Source: Akkermansia muciniphila (lineage in GTDB: Bacteria > Verrucomicrobiota > Verrucomicrobiia > Verrucomicrobiales > DEV007). Taken from it: a stretch of 38,311 bases of DNA. Made by a program: the position numbers and the translations under genes. Where the stretch lies: NCBI GenBank assembly GCA_945883495.1, contig CAMCXS010000057.1, positions 1 to 38,311 on the forward strand, read 5' to 3'. The notes under the pieces are model-generated. The model ran no database searches. It was not told the origin of the DNA and worked only from the letters and a program-made list of their open reading frames with translations. Positions 1 to 8,088 of this stretch are shown here, piece after piece. How positions within the stretch are numbered: the stretch's first letter is position 1; every line of letters starts with the position of its first letter.

Positions 1-21
1 GATCCGAGACACGCGTGCCGA

Positions 22-190
22 TGGAGCCCTGTTGATCGCGCAAATCTGAGAGACCCGCACCGCACGAGCCCTGCTTGCCGCGCAAATCTGAGAGGCCCGC
101 ACCGCACAAGCCCTGCTTGCCGCGCAAATCTGAGAGACCCGCACCGTTCTAGCCCTGCTTGCCGCGCAAATCTGAGAGACCCGCACCGCG
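22..190. repeat. 42-bp tandem repeat, about 4 copies
   Basis: The core CAAATCTGAGAG recurs at 41, 83, 125 and 167, an exact period of 42 bp. Each unit also carries CCCTGCTTGCCGCG and ACCCGCACCG. The copies are nearly identical. No open frame with protein-like composition runs through them on either strand, so I see it as a non-coding minisatellite-type array. The left edge may extend beyond the window. Confidence 0.9.
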
Positions 191-212
191 CCACCTGCAC
201 AAATTCGCGAGG

Positions 213-470
213 ATGAGAGACCTGTCGCGCGCGTGCGAGACCATGGCGCGCGGACGGTGCACCATTCTACCGCGTGAGAGCGTGATTCGCGCGCGTGCGA
301 GCCCATGACGCGCGGACGGTGCACCATTCTACCGCGTGAGAGGGTGACTCGCGCGCGTGCGAGCCCATGACGCGCGGACGGTGCACCATTCTACCGCGTG
401 AGAGCGTGATTCGCGCGCGTGCGAGCCCATGGCGCGCGGAGGGTGCACCAAACCGCGCGGAGGGGACACG
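213..470. repeat. 62-bp tandem repeat, about 4 copies
   Basis: CGGACGGTGCACC recurs at 251, 313 and 375, with a degraded fourth copy (CGGAGGGTGCACC) at 437, giving an exact 62-bp period. Each unit contains GCGCGCGTGCGAG, CCATGACGCGCGGACGG and CATTCTACCGCGTGAGAG. Open frames through this stretch are repeat artefacts. It is a second, unrelated array directly after the 42-bp one. Confidence 0.9.
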
Positions 471-865
471 AAGTTGCGCGGTTGAGAATGGGGGAAATGG
501 GGACGCGGCCGTGCGAAACGCGGAATCAGACTTGGGGATCCTCTGGTTAATGAGAAATTCTGATTGGATTGATAATCTGATAGTCGGCGCGCGGGTTGAG
601 GGTTGAGGGGGCCCCTGGTGGCGGGCCTGCGGCCCAAGACAACCATCTCAACATTTCCGGACTTATGGCCTACAGCCTACAGCCTGGCCGCGGCATCGAA
701 GATGATCTGCCGGTCCAACCCCCGGAACAGCCCGCTCAAGGTGGCGCTAGTGCGCACGGAGGTGTGGGCCCGTGCACGTACAGCCTCCGGCCCACCGCCT
801 TCAGCCGAAAAAGCCACCGCAACTTCCCGCCCCCGCCGCCGTTTGATCCGGCATCGGACCGGCCC
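471..865. other. Non-coding stretch upstream of the DUF1549 gene
   Basis: I see no gene here. There is a short AT-richer patch near 540-585 and a two-copy TTGAGGG heptamer at 595-608, the same heptamer found in four copies at 34911-34938. An open frame extends upstream from the DUF1549 gene to 596, but that part has no signal peptide or homology, so the gene start is placed at 866. Confidence 0.5.
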
Positions 866-2947
866 ATGAAGACCCATCTTGCTCTCACCTTCGCTTGCGT
901 GCTCTCGATCGCGGGGCTTCGCGCCGGGAACGAAGTCTATCGAACTTGGACGAGCAGCGACGGCCGCACCCTGGAGGCGACGTATCGGGGCATCGAAGCG
1001 GGGAATGTGTTTCTTCAAGTCCGCAACGGGTTGGTCTATCGGCTGCCGTTGGAAAAGCTTTCCCCGGCGGACCAGGAGGCGGCCCGGACGTTGAAGCCGG
1101 AGGGGCTGGGGATTCCCGCGGATCCCTACCTCGCTCAAGCCGCCTTCCGGATCGACCAGCTGGTGGAGGCCGGACTGGAGAAGGCGGGATTGCAGTCGAA
1201 CCCGCTGGCTTCTGACGAACAGTTCGTGCGCCGGGTTTACCTGGACATCGCCGGACGCATCCCCACCCGGGAAGAAACCCTGGAGTTCCTGGCGGACTCC
1301 AGTCTTTCGAAACGAGCCAAGGTGATCGACAAGCTCCTGGAGTCGGATGGCTACCGGAGTCACCTCTTCAATTATTTCGCCGATATGCTGCGGGTGGCTG
1401 ACTTGGCGCAAAAGACCCGCTTTTATACCTATCAAGATTGGCTCAAGCAGCAGATCGCCGGGAACGTCACCTGGGACCGGATGGTTCGCGACATGCTCAC
1501 GGCGGATGGCAAGCTCCTGGACAATGGCGCCACCGGATATCTGCTGCGCGATGCCGGGATGCCGCTCGACAACTTGAGCCTGACGCTGAGCACGTTCCTC
1601 GGCGCGGACGTTTCCTGTGCCCAGTGTCACGACCACCCGTTCGAGGATTGGACCCAGAAGGAGTTTTATGAAATGGCGGCCTTCTTCGGCGCGACGGAGA
1701 CCTACGGGGTCAGGGGCTCCAAAGGGTATGGGATGCAGAGCATGCGGAAGGTGCTGGCCTCGATCGATGATCGCCGGGTCCAGCAGCAGGCCAAAAACAT
1801 CCTCCGGATCAACTCCATGGAAGTGGCGGACGAGGATGCCAACAAACTCAAGCTGCCGGACGACTACCAGTATGACGATGCCAAGCCCGGCGATCCCGTG
1901 GCTCCCAAGCTGATCTCCTGGGCCGATGACAAAGCTCGCAAGGCCTACCTGGGAGTGGAGACCAACGATCCGGCGGAACTGCGCAGCGAATTCGCCACCT
2001 GGATGACTTCGCCCAGCAATCCACGTTTCGCGATGACGATCGCCAATCGACTGTGGAAGCGCGCGTTCGGCGTGGGGGTGAAGGAACCGGTCACCGCGCT
2101 CGATGATCCCAGCGCCAGCGTCAATCCGGCCCTGCTCTACCATCTCTCCGCGGAAATGGTGCGCTTGAAGTTCGACCTCAAGCAATTCATGCGCCTGCTC
2201 TACAACACACAGACTTACCAGCGGGAAGCCACCAGCTACGAACTCGCGGACAATACGCCGTATCTCTTTCCCGGCCCGATCTTGCGCCGCATGAGCGCCG
2301 AACAAGCCTGGGATTCCTGCGCCACGTTGGTCGTTGGTCCCGAGGTGGATGCATTCAAGGCGCATCGGGGGGAGAAGTATGTCAAGGTCATGAAGGTCGA
2401 CCTGGAGGCGGATCCCGCCGCCATCAAGACGCAGATCGAAGCCGCCGCCGGCGGGATGCGGCAATACCCCGGCAACGATGCGGCCGCGAAGGTTACCCCG
2501 AGGAAGAAGCGGCTCATGGCCCAAACGTCCGCTTCCGGAGATGATAGTGTCACGGTCGCTCCGCCGGTGCGAGACGGCTTGGTCCTGGCCCGGGCCTCTG
2601 AACTTCCGCAACCGGAGCGGGACGAGCACTTCCTCCGCATGTTCGGCCAAAGCGACCGCCAGATCGCGGACAGCAGCAGTGAGGAGGGAAGCATTCCCCA
2701 GGTGCTCATGCTGATGAATGGCGAAGCGCAACGAGTCATCCGTCAGCCAGACTCGTTGGTCCTCAAGACCGCGGCGGGCCAGGCGAGCCCGGAGCAGCAG
2801 GTCGAGAGTCTTTACCTCAGTTTCTTCAGTCGCCGGCCCCATCCGGAGGAACTGAGAAACACCGTCGCCGCCTTGGGCAGTGGTCTGACCCTGGGCGATC
2901 TCACGTGGGTGATGTTCAACTCACGCGAGTTTGTCTTTGTGGAATAG
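866..2947 (+). CDS. DUF1549/DUF1553 secreted protein with N-terminal SHD1 domain
   Basis: A 693-residue exported protein of the large DUF1549/DUF1553 family that is abundant in Verrucomicrobiota and Planctomycetota. Residues 1-20 form a signal peptide and decide the ATG at 866 over upstream starts. Residues 24-75 match an SHD1 (SLA1 homology 1) module, with RTWTSSDGR and PLEKLSPADQ as landmarks. DUF1549 follows at about 95-310 and contains CAQCH at 251-255, a CxxCH motif typical of the family and resembling a c-type haem site. DUF1553 covers about 390-685. The gene lies 26 bp upstream of a DUF1501 gene. That pairing is conserved in these phyla and is usually interpreted as periplasmic polysaccharide or sulfated-glycan related, but the biochemical role is not established. 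Confidence 0.93.
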   Translation: MKTHLALTFACVLSIAGLRAGNEVYRTWTSSDGRTLEATYRGIEAGNVFLQVRNGLVYRLPLEKLSPADQEAARTLKPEGLGIPADPYLAQAAFRIDQLVEAGLEKAGLQSNPLASDEQFVRRVYLDIAGRIPTREETLEFLADSSLSKRAKVIDKLLESDGYRSHLFNYFADMLRVADLAQKTRFYTYQDWLKQQIAGNVTWDRMVRDMLTADGKLLDNGATGYLLRDAGMPLDNLSLTLSTFLGADVSCAQCHDHPFEDWTQKEFYEMAAFFGATETYGVRGSKGYGMQSMRKVLASIDDRRVQQQAKNILRINSMEVADEDANKLKLPDDYQYDDAKPGDPVAPKLISWADDKARKAYLGVETNDPAELRSEFATWMTSPSNPRFAMTIANRLWKRAFGVGVKEPVTALDDPSASVNPALLYHLSAEMVRLKFDLKQFMRLLYNTQTYQREATSYELADNTPYLFPGPILRRMSAEQAWDSCATLVVGPEVDAFKAHRGEKYVKVMKVDLEADPAAIKTQIEAAAGGMRQYPGNDAAAKVTPRKKRLMAQTSASGDDSVTVAPPVRDGLVLARASELPQPERDEHFLRMFGQSDRQIADSSSEEGSIPQVLMLMNGEAQRVIRQPDSLVLKTAAGQASPEQQVESLYLSFFSRRPHPEELRNTVAALGSGLTLGDLTWVMFNSREFVFVE

Positions 2948-2973
2948 CATCGCTCAGCTCCGCCCTACGCATC

Positions 2974-4248
2974 ATGAATCTCACGCATCAACTCGATCCC
3001 ATCTCGCGGCGCGCTTTTTGTGAACGATGGGCCAAGGCCGCCCTAGGCGTCGCGGTCCTGCCCGGGGCTTCTGAAAAGCTCTGGGCAGCCGAAGGCGTGG
3101 CCGGTCCGGGCTTCGGCAAAGCGAAGAACGTCATCTTCCTCCAGATGATCGGAGGGATGACCCACATCGATACCCTTGATCCCAAGGAAGGCGAAACGCA
3201 GGGCCCCAAAACGCCCATTTCCACCAAGGCCGGGTTCCAGTTGGGCGGGACGATGACCAACCTGGCCAACCACGCGGACAAGATCACGCTGATCCGCAGC
3301 ATGACTTCCAAAACCGGGGTTCATGCCAGCGGCCAGTATTTGATCCGCGCCGGTTACGAACAGCGCGGCACGATCAAGCATCCCAACATCGGGGCTTGGG
3401 CCCAACACTTCAAAGGCCCGAGCCATCCCACCCTCCCCTCCAGTGTTTGCGTGAACCGGCAGCCGCAGAACGGCAACGGATTCTTCCCGGCCAGTTATTC
3501 TCCCCTGCCGATTCTCGATCCCGATGCCGGCCTGCAATACGCCGAGAGCGATGCGAGCGCGGCGGTGATGGCCAAGCGCTTGGCTCTCTTGAATCAGCTC
3601 GACGCTGGTTTCCGCGAGCGATTCAAAACAGCTTCGGTGGAGAATTACACCCAGTTCTACGAGAAGACCGCGAACATCATGTCGAGCACGGATCTGGAAG
3701 CGTTCCAACTAGGAGACGAACCAGACGCTCTCCGGGACAAATACGGACGCAACAAGTTCGGCCAAGGCTGCATTCTGGCGCGGCGCCTGGTGGAGAAGGG
3801 CATCCGCTATATTGAGGTCACCAGCGGTGGCTGGGACATGCACAACAACATCGAAGAAGAATTGGAGGAACGCGGCACGGAACTGGATGTCGCCCTCTCC
3901 GCTCTGCTGGAGGATCTGCAATCCCGCGGGCTCCTCGAGACCACTTTGGTCGTGCTCTGTTCCGAGTTCGGTCGCGGGCCCAAGATCAATGGAAACGGCG
4001 GGCGCGATCATCACCCGAAAGTGTTCTCCACCCTGCTCGCCGGCGGGGGCGTCAAGGGTGGCTTTGTCCACGGCTCCAGCGACAAGCAGGGCTACGCCGT
4101 GGCGGAAGGCCTGGTCACTGTCCAGGACTTCCTCACCACGGTCGGCTGGAGCCTCGGCCTCCCCGTCAACGAAGAGGTCCTCTCCCCGAGCAAGCGCCCC
4201 TTCACGGTGGGCGATAGCGGAAAGCCCGTGATGGATGTTTTCGCCTGA
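2974..4248 (+). CDS. DUF1501 family secreted protein (Tat signal)
   Basis: A 424-residue protein of the DUF1501 family, which belongs to the alkaline phosphatase/sulfatase-like superfamily. The N-terminus has a twin-arginine-like motif (SRRAF, residues 11-15) followed by a hydrophobic stretch with AALGVAVLPG, so Tat export of a folded protein is likely. Family motifs are MIGGMTHIDTLDPK near residue 60, GWDMHNN, SEFGRGP and GRDHHP near residue 345. These histidine- and aspartate-rich motifs resemble a metal site, as known for the superfamily. The ATG at 2974 is chosen because the upstream in-frame extension overlaps the previous gene and has no export signal. It forms a probable operon with the DUF1549 gene. 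The exact substrate is unknown. Confidence 0.93.
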   Translation: MNLTHQLDPISRRAFCERWAKAALGVAVLPGASEKLWAAEGVAGPGFGKAKNVIFLQMIGGMTHIDTLDPKEGETQGPKTPISTKAGFQLGGTMTNLANHADKITLIRSMTSKTGVHASGQYLIRAGYEQRGTIKHPNIGAWAQHFKGPSHPTLPSSVCVNRQPQNGNGFFPASYSPLPILDPDAGLQYAESDASAAVMAKRLALLNQLDAGFRERFKTASVENYTQFYEKTANIMSSTDLEAFQLGDEPDALRDKYGRNKFGQGCILARRLVEKGIRYIEVTSGGWDMHNNIEEELEERGTELDVALSALLEDLQSRGLLETTLVVLCSEFGRGPKINGNGGRDHHPKVFSTLLAGGGVKGGFVHGSSDKQGYAVAEGLVTVQDFLTTVGWSLGLPVNEEVLSPSKRPFTVGDSGKPVMDVFA

Positions 4249-4251
4249 TTG

Positions 4252-4611
4252 TTATTGACGCCCAAACAGCCTCCACGCCGAGAGCAGCGTCCAGAGCACG
4301 TTCGCGGCTTGCCCGCCCACGAACGCCAACGCGGGCCGTCCTCCGCCGAGTTTGGCCAGGTCACCAAGTTTCGTCTCCAGACCGATGCCGACGAACGCCG
4401 CGGCGAACCAGACCTCCCGCAGGTCTTTCAATTGCTTGTCGCACGTCTTCACCACCGCGGGATCGAGCGGAAAGGAGATCCACGCCGCGCCAAGGAGCTT
4501 GCCATCCTCAAACCGCAGCTTGGCGTTGCCCGTCGAAGTGGAAATCATGTTCAGCCCCAACGAGGTTTCCACGGTCTTGGATTCGTTGTAAAGAGCCCCC
4601 ACTGCATCCAC
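4252..4611 (-). pseudogene. C-terminal remnant of a YeiH-type (UPF0324) putative sulfate exporter
   Basis: The minus strand encodes about 119 residues resembling the C-terminus of the YeiH/PSE membrane protein family: FAAAFVGIGLETKLGDL, then GGGRPALAFVGGQ and a final hydrophobic helix before TAA at 4252. The intact protein is usually about 330-450 residues with around ten membrane helices, so roughly the first two thirds are missing. The upstream end stops where an IS5-type transposase fragment begins, on the other strand, near 4612-4650. The methionine at 4611 is therefore not a real start. It converges with the DUF1501 gene, with only 3 bp between stop codons. Confidence 0.65.
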
Positions 4612-4615
4612 GCGA

Positions 4616-4882
4616 ATGCCGCCAGGCCATCCGTTCGTCTACGCTTGGGATTGCGATGGCTTCCGCGATCTCCTCACGGGCCTCGGCCTTCAATCCTGCA
4701 TCCCTCCCAAGGATAACCGCAAGAACCCGGAGCCATTTCACAGAGGGCATTACAAGAAGCGCCACCGAGTGGAGAATTTCTTCCAGAGGCTCAAGGAATA
4801 CAGAGCTATCGCAACGCGCTACGAAAAGCGAGTCGACCGCTTCGAGGCGCTGGTTCTGGTCGTGTCCGCTCTTTGCTGGTAA
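4616..4882 (+). pseudogene. IS5-family transposase, C-terminal fragment
   Basis: From about 4650 the frame reads DCDGFRDLLTGLG, PPKDNRKNPEPF and then HYKKRHRVENFFQRLKEYR followed by IATRYEK. This is the familiar C-terminal block of IS5-group (IS427-like) DDE transposases, including the final catalytic glutamate region (RVENFF). About 75-80 residues remain of roughly 130-280. The N-terminal part with the first two aspartates is missing, so the fragment is inactive. It abuts the truncated YeiH remnant, suggesting insertion followed by deletion. No clear partner terminal inverted repeat is visible. Confidence 0.8.
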
Positions 4883-4980
4883 AACGGACTTTTCGAACAC
4901 ACACTAGACTGGAACTTCGGTTGTTTGACTTTGCGTTGGTAGCAGGATGGGCAGAAATGGCGGGTCTTGCAGAAGTTCTT

Positions 4981-5005
4981 ACAGTGAAGCGGGATGATTG
5001 TTGTC
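4981..5005 (+). repeat. REP-like palindrome, copy a
   Basis: ACAGTGAAGCGGGATGATTG is a variant of a short dispersed element whose best copies (35282 and 37611) show AACAGTCA, a 7-nt loop and TGACTGTT. Here it lies five bases beyond the TGA at 5010 of the Asp-box gene, on the side of the transposase wreckage. Confidence 0.6.
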
Positions 5006-5009
5006 TATT

Positions 5010-5192
5010 TCATTGCTTGGCTTTGTAGAGTCCTACGCCGCCTGCCCACAATTCATCGGTGTCTGGATTGAAGCGAAGCACGACCGGTTTCACATACGGG
5101 ATATTGCCGGTGATGTTTTGCCATGTGGTGCCGCCATCCGTGGTCTTGTAGATCGCGCCATCGGGGACCGTGTTCCAGGTAACCGCAGAGAC
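5010..5192 (-). pseudogene. Detached last Asp-box repeat of the propeller gene (read past TAG)
   Basis: In the same frame as the upstream 808-codon gene, and directly after its TAG, the minus strand reads about 60 sense codons to TGA at 5010. They include VSAVTWNTVPDGAIYKTTDGG, a further Asp-box (TTDGGTTW), and an ending with ELWAGGVGLYKAK. This is plainly the natural C-terminal propeller strand. One substitution, most simply a tyrosine TAC or TAT changed to TAG in KTM-Y-VSAV, would explain the split. Confidence 0.85.
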
Positions 5193-7619
5193 CTACATCG
5201 TCTTCGGATCACGCGGGTGCACCTCGATGCCGACGATGGAGCGCTTTTCCGGGAAGTGGGTGATTTGCGTCCATGTCTTGCCGTGATCTGCGCTACGCCA
5301 GAGATGCTGGCCGGAGCAAAACATGGTGCCGTTGGCGTTCGCGTGGAGGTTCCAGATGAAGTTCTCGGTCGGGAAGACATGCTGCCAGGAGTTGCCTCCA
5401 TCCTCGCTGCGGTGAACGCCACCTGCGGTGCCACAACCGCCCCAGAAGAGCCGCTTGGAATCCGTGGGATCAACGACCAGACCGTAGAACATGCGGCGAC
5501 TCGCGGGCTGATGGGGGAGCTGCGACCAGGTTGTGCCGCCATCTTCGGATTTGAAGATGCCGCCGCCGGATTTGCCATTCGCTGCATCGCCATCAATGCC
5601 GAGGTAGACAATCTGCGGGTTGTTTGGATCGACGGCGAGGGCGCGTGGATGGCCTTGTCCCCACATGGTGTTTGGACGGATCGTGTAGTCGGGCAGGCCA
5701 GCGGTGACTGGTTGATACGTTGCGCCGCCATCATCGCTGCGCACTACGCAGGTCGGCACTTTATACCACGGGGTGATGGTACTGAGGATGCGGGTGGTGC
5801 CGTTGATTTCGCTAACGGCAACACGCCAATCGTGCCCGCTGAGTCCGGGCGTGTGTTTGGTTGGCCAGAGCTGACGCCAACTCGCACCACCGTCCTCGGA
5901 CCTCAGGGTGCCTTCATCCATGGCGGTGACGTAGGTCTTGCCCTGGAGGAACCGGATATCCGTGACGCAGGAGATGTCGGCGCCCGCCGATCGCTCGTTC
6001 CAGGTCGCTCCGCCATCGGTGCTGAGGCAGGGACGCCAGTTCGCGGCGAGGAAGATTTCCTTCGGATTGTGCGGATTGATCGAGAGATTGCGTGGTGCGC
6101 TCAGGCTGGCATTGCCGCCATTGAAGAAGTCGAGCGTTGGGTTGATATCTATGTCCGTGCGCAATTTGTTTACGCGGTCCCAGGATGCACCTGCATCGTG
6201 CGAAATATAGAACGAGCCGTTGTACCCCACCGAACCGATCGCATAGATCTCGTTCGGATTCGCCGGACTCACCGCCACCTCGATCATCTCGCTGTTGTTG
6301 AGGATGCCTTTGGAAATCCTGGTCCAGCGCTTGCCGCCGTCCGTGGACTTCATGATGCCGTTCTTGAAGAACGCGCCATAGATCACGTCGGTGTTTGTGG
6401 GATCAAACGTCGCATGCGCCGCCTGTTCGGGCGTGGAGAGGCGTTTCCAGGTCTTGCCTCCATCGCGGCTCAGCAAGAGGCCCGCGTCATCCGTGGCTGC
6501 GATGACAAGGGAAGAGTCCGTACTGGCAATCGTCACGCTGTGCGCCGGTCCTGCGGCCGGAGCGCCGACGTGGATGCTGCCAAAGGTCTGCAGCGTCTGA
6601 TCCACCTTGAAGTCGCGGATCAAGACCTCCTTGCCGTCGCTCGTCGTGAAGAAGAATCTGGAAAACTTCGCGACATAGGCCTCCTGCGGGAGTGCGCCGG
6701 AACAGGGGAAATCCAGCCGCGTCACTTTCGCCCAATCCTTGTCAGTGAATGTCGTGCCTGCGGCCTCGGGATGCTTCTTCAAGAAGTCCGAATCGAGCGC
6801 GAAGTCCGATGCATTGAGCACCACATCGCGCATCTTCGTCGTCTGGAAGGCTTCGTTCAGGTTCCGGCTGCGAAAGGCCACGCCGGACGAGGTCTTCAGA
6901 ATCAGGAAGCAGTCTTTCGGTATGACGCCCTCGCCCCTCATGGTGAGGCCGATGCCTTGGATGCCGCTCGCTTCCTTGGGGGCCACCACCGGCAGCGCGA
7001 AAGCGCCAAAGTAGTCGCCCGTGACCTTGCCATATTGAACGCGCAGCGATCCATCGGTCTCGCCACTCGATTTCTTTTCATACGAGACCGTCCACGTCTC
7101 GCCGCCATCGATGCTCTTGTAAATCTTTCCGCCTGGGCTGGCCGCAAAGACCACCTGGCCATCGCGCGGATCGACCGCGATGCACCGGATGCTCAGCTTT
7201 CGTTCTCCGGTGATGCGCAGTTCCTGTCTTCCGGTGTGTGGCAGCGTGCGCCAGTGGTCCCCGCCATCCACACTCTTCGACAAGCCCTCCTGCGTCGCGG
7301 CATAGACGACCTCGGGCTCGCTCGCACTCACCGCCATGGCATACACCGCATAGGACGCGATGCCGTTGTTGATGATGCGCCAATGCTTCCCGTTGTCCTC
7401 GGTTTTGTAAGCGCCGTTCACGTCGCCTCCCAGGTAGATGACGCCCTCCCGAGTTGGATGATGCGCGGCCGCATAGAAGAAGCCACCGCCGCCCCAGCCA
7501 GCTTGTTGCCAGGAGGTGGCCACGGATTCAGCTCCAGCTGGAGCCGAGATCCCCATCAGGCAAAGCAGCAAGCAAAGAGAACGAAGGAGCGAAGAGAAAT
7601 TACCGGTGGGAATGGACAT
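5193..7619 (-). CDS. Secreted multi-Asp-box (BNR) beta-propeller, GH74/sortilin-like; 3' end cut by TAG
   Basis: An 808-residue exported protein with a signal peptide at about residues 1-30 (LLRSLCLLLCLMG then APAGA), which favours ATG at 7619 over one 39 bases upstream. It contains about twelve Asp-box repeats of S/T-x-D-x-G-x-x-W type, for example SVDGGDHW, SIDGGETW, SRDGGKTW, STDGGKRW, SEDGGASW, SEDGGTTW and SADHGKTW. This is the architecture of GH74 xyloglucanases and sortilin-like (VPS10) seven-bladed propellers. An inserted non-propeller segment of roughly 190 residues, starting with FGAFALPVVAP after the third box, may be carbohydrate-binding. The final Asp-box repeat continues in frame after the TAG at 5193-5195, so the gene is either newly mutated or affected by a sequencing error. 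Enzymatic activity is not proven by what I can see. Confidence 0.85.
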   Translation of the reverse strand: MSIPTGNFSSLLRSLCLLLCLMGISAPAGAESVATSWQQAGWGGGGFFYAAAHHPTREGVIYLGGDVNGAYKTEDNGKHWRIINNGIASYAVYAMAVSASEPEVVYAATQEGLSKSVDGGDHWRTLPHTGRQELRITGERKLSIRCIAVDPRDGQVVFAASPGGKIYKSIDGGETWTVSYEKKSSGETDGSLRVQYGKVTGDYFGAFALPVVAPKEASGIQGIGLTMRGEGVIPKDCFLILKTSSGVAFRSRNLNEAFQTTKMRDVVLNASDFALDSDFLKKHPEAAGTTFTDKDWAKVTRLDFPCSGALPQEAYVAKFSRFFFTTSDGKEVLIRDFKVDQTLQTFGSIHVGAPAAGPAHSVTIASTDSSLVIAATDDAGLLLSRDGGKTWKRLSTPEQAAHATFDPTNTDVIYGAFFKNGIMKSTDGGKRWTRISKGILNNSEMIEVAVSPANPNEIYAIGSVGYNGSFYISHDAGASWDRVNKLRTDIDINPTLDFFNGGNASLSAPRNLSINPHNPKEIFLAANWRPCLSTDGGATWNERSAGADISCVTDIRFLQGKTYVTAMDEGTLRSEDGGASWRQLWPTKHTPGLSGHDWRVAVSEINGTTRILSTITPWYKVPTCVVRSDDGGATYQPVTAGLPDYTIRPNTMWGQGHPRALAVDPNNPQIVYLGIDGDAANGKSGGGIFKSEDGGTTWSQLPHQPASRRMFYGLVVDPTDSKRLFWGGCGTAGGVHRSEDGGNSWQHVFPTENFIWNLHANANGTMFCSGQHLWRSADHGKTWTQITHFPEKRSIVGIEVHPRDPKTM

Positions 7620-7789
7620 ACGAAGGGATTGGGATGGGGGCGAACAACGCCTCGTCATTCAACGCCGCAGCTTCTCGGTTTTGTCTATGATCCGCAATGT
7701 TTGGTGCGCGGTTCGATGTGCATTGACGGTCAGCTGCTCCCAGCAGCTAACGCGCATTTGGTCCGGCACGATCCTTCGTTCCTCGCTAC

Positions 7790-7937
7790 CTACCGTCTCA
7801 AGTCTCGCAATGCCATCAGCCCGCCCCAGCGCGCACGCCCTGGATCTTGCGGGAGCCGAAGGCTTCGCGGCGCCGCTCAACGATTTGCTCCAGGAAGGCT
7901 TTGCCACCGATGGCCAGGCCTTGGTGAAGAATCCAGC
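7790..7937 (-). pseudogene. C-terminal relic of a REP-associated tyrosine transposase (RAYT, Y1_Tnp)
   Basis: On the minus strand the frame reads GLAIGGKAFLEQIVERRREAF and then GSRKIQG, matching in style the C-terminal block of RAYT/IS200-like transposases (G-x-x-x-G-x-x-x-F-V-E, then R-x-x-F-G). After one frameshift the last residues MALRDLRR and a TAG at 7790 fit the usual C-terminal LRDLR. Only about 50 codons remain, without the HUH catalytic motif. Its upstream end coincides with a REP-like repeat. I recognise the family from memory; a profile search would settle it. Confidence 0.55.
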
Positions 7938-7965
7938 AATCATCTCGCTTAACTGTTCACTTCTC
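7934..7965 (+). repeat. REP-like palindrome, copy b
   Basis: CAATCATCTCGCTTAACTGT is a degenerate copy of the dispersed palindrome. In its forward orientation (minus strand) it immediately precedes the RAYT C-terminal relic, so the truncated transposase begins at the repeat. Confidence 0.55.
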
Positions 7966-8088
7966 CGATGCCTCCTCCGCAAGCTTGAGCGCGAACGAGT
8001 TTGCGGACAAGATCGTCATTCAGCCGTGACTTGACGAGAATCTCCTGGACTTGTTTCTCGGCCTCCCTTCACGATGGTGGTGGGCACT

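Larger units (their letters stand above)
7659..8073. other. Intergenic stretch between two secreted-protein genes
   Basis: Apart from the RAYT relic (7790-7937) and REP-like copy b (7934-7965), I see no gene. The stretch also holds the upstream regions of the divergent Asp-box and FAD genes. No strong sigma-70 promoter can be picked by eye. Confidence 0.5.

Noticed and set aside
1-470. CRISPR array
   Set aside because: The repeats are directly adjacent copies of the whole unit, with no variable spacers and no cas gene.
677-2842. 721-codon open frame on the minus strand
   Set aside because: It is the antisense shadow of the DUF1549 gene; composition is Arg/Gly/Leu-rich with no domain.
4998-7952. 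984-codon open frame on the plus strand
   Set aside because: It runs antisense to the Asp-box gene, whose repeats and signal peptide are unmistakable on the minus strand.
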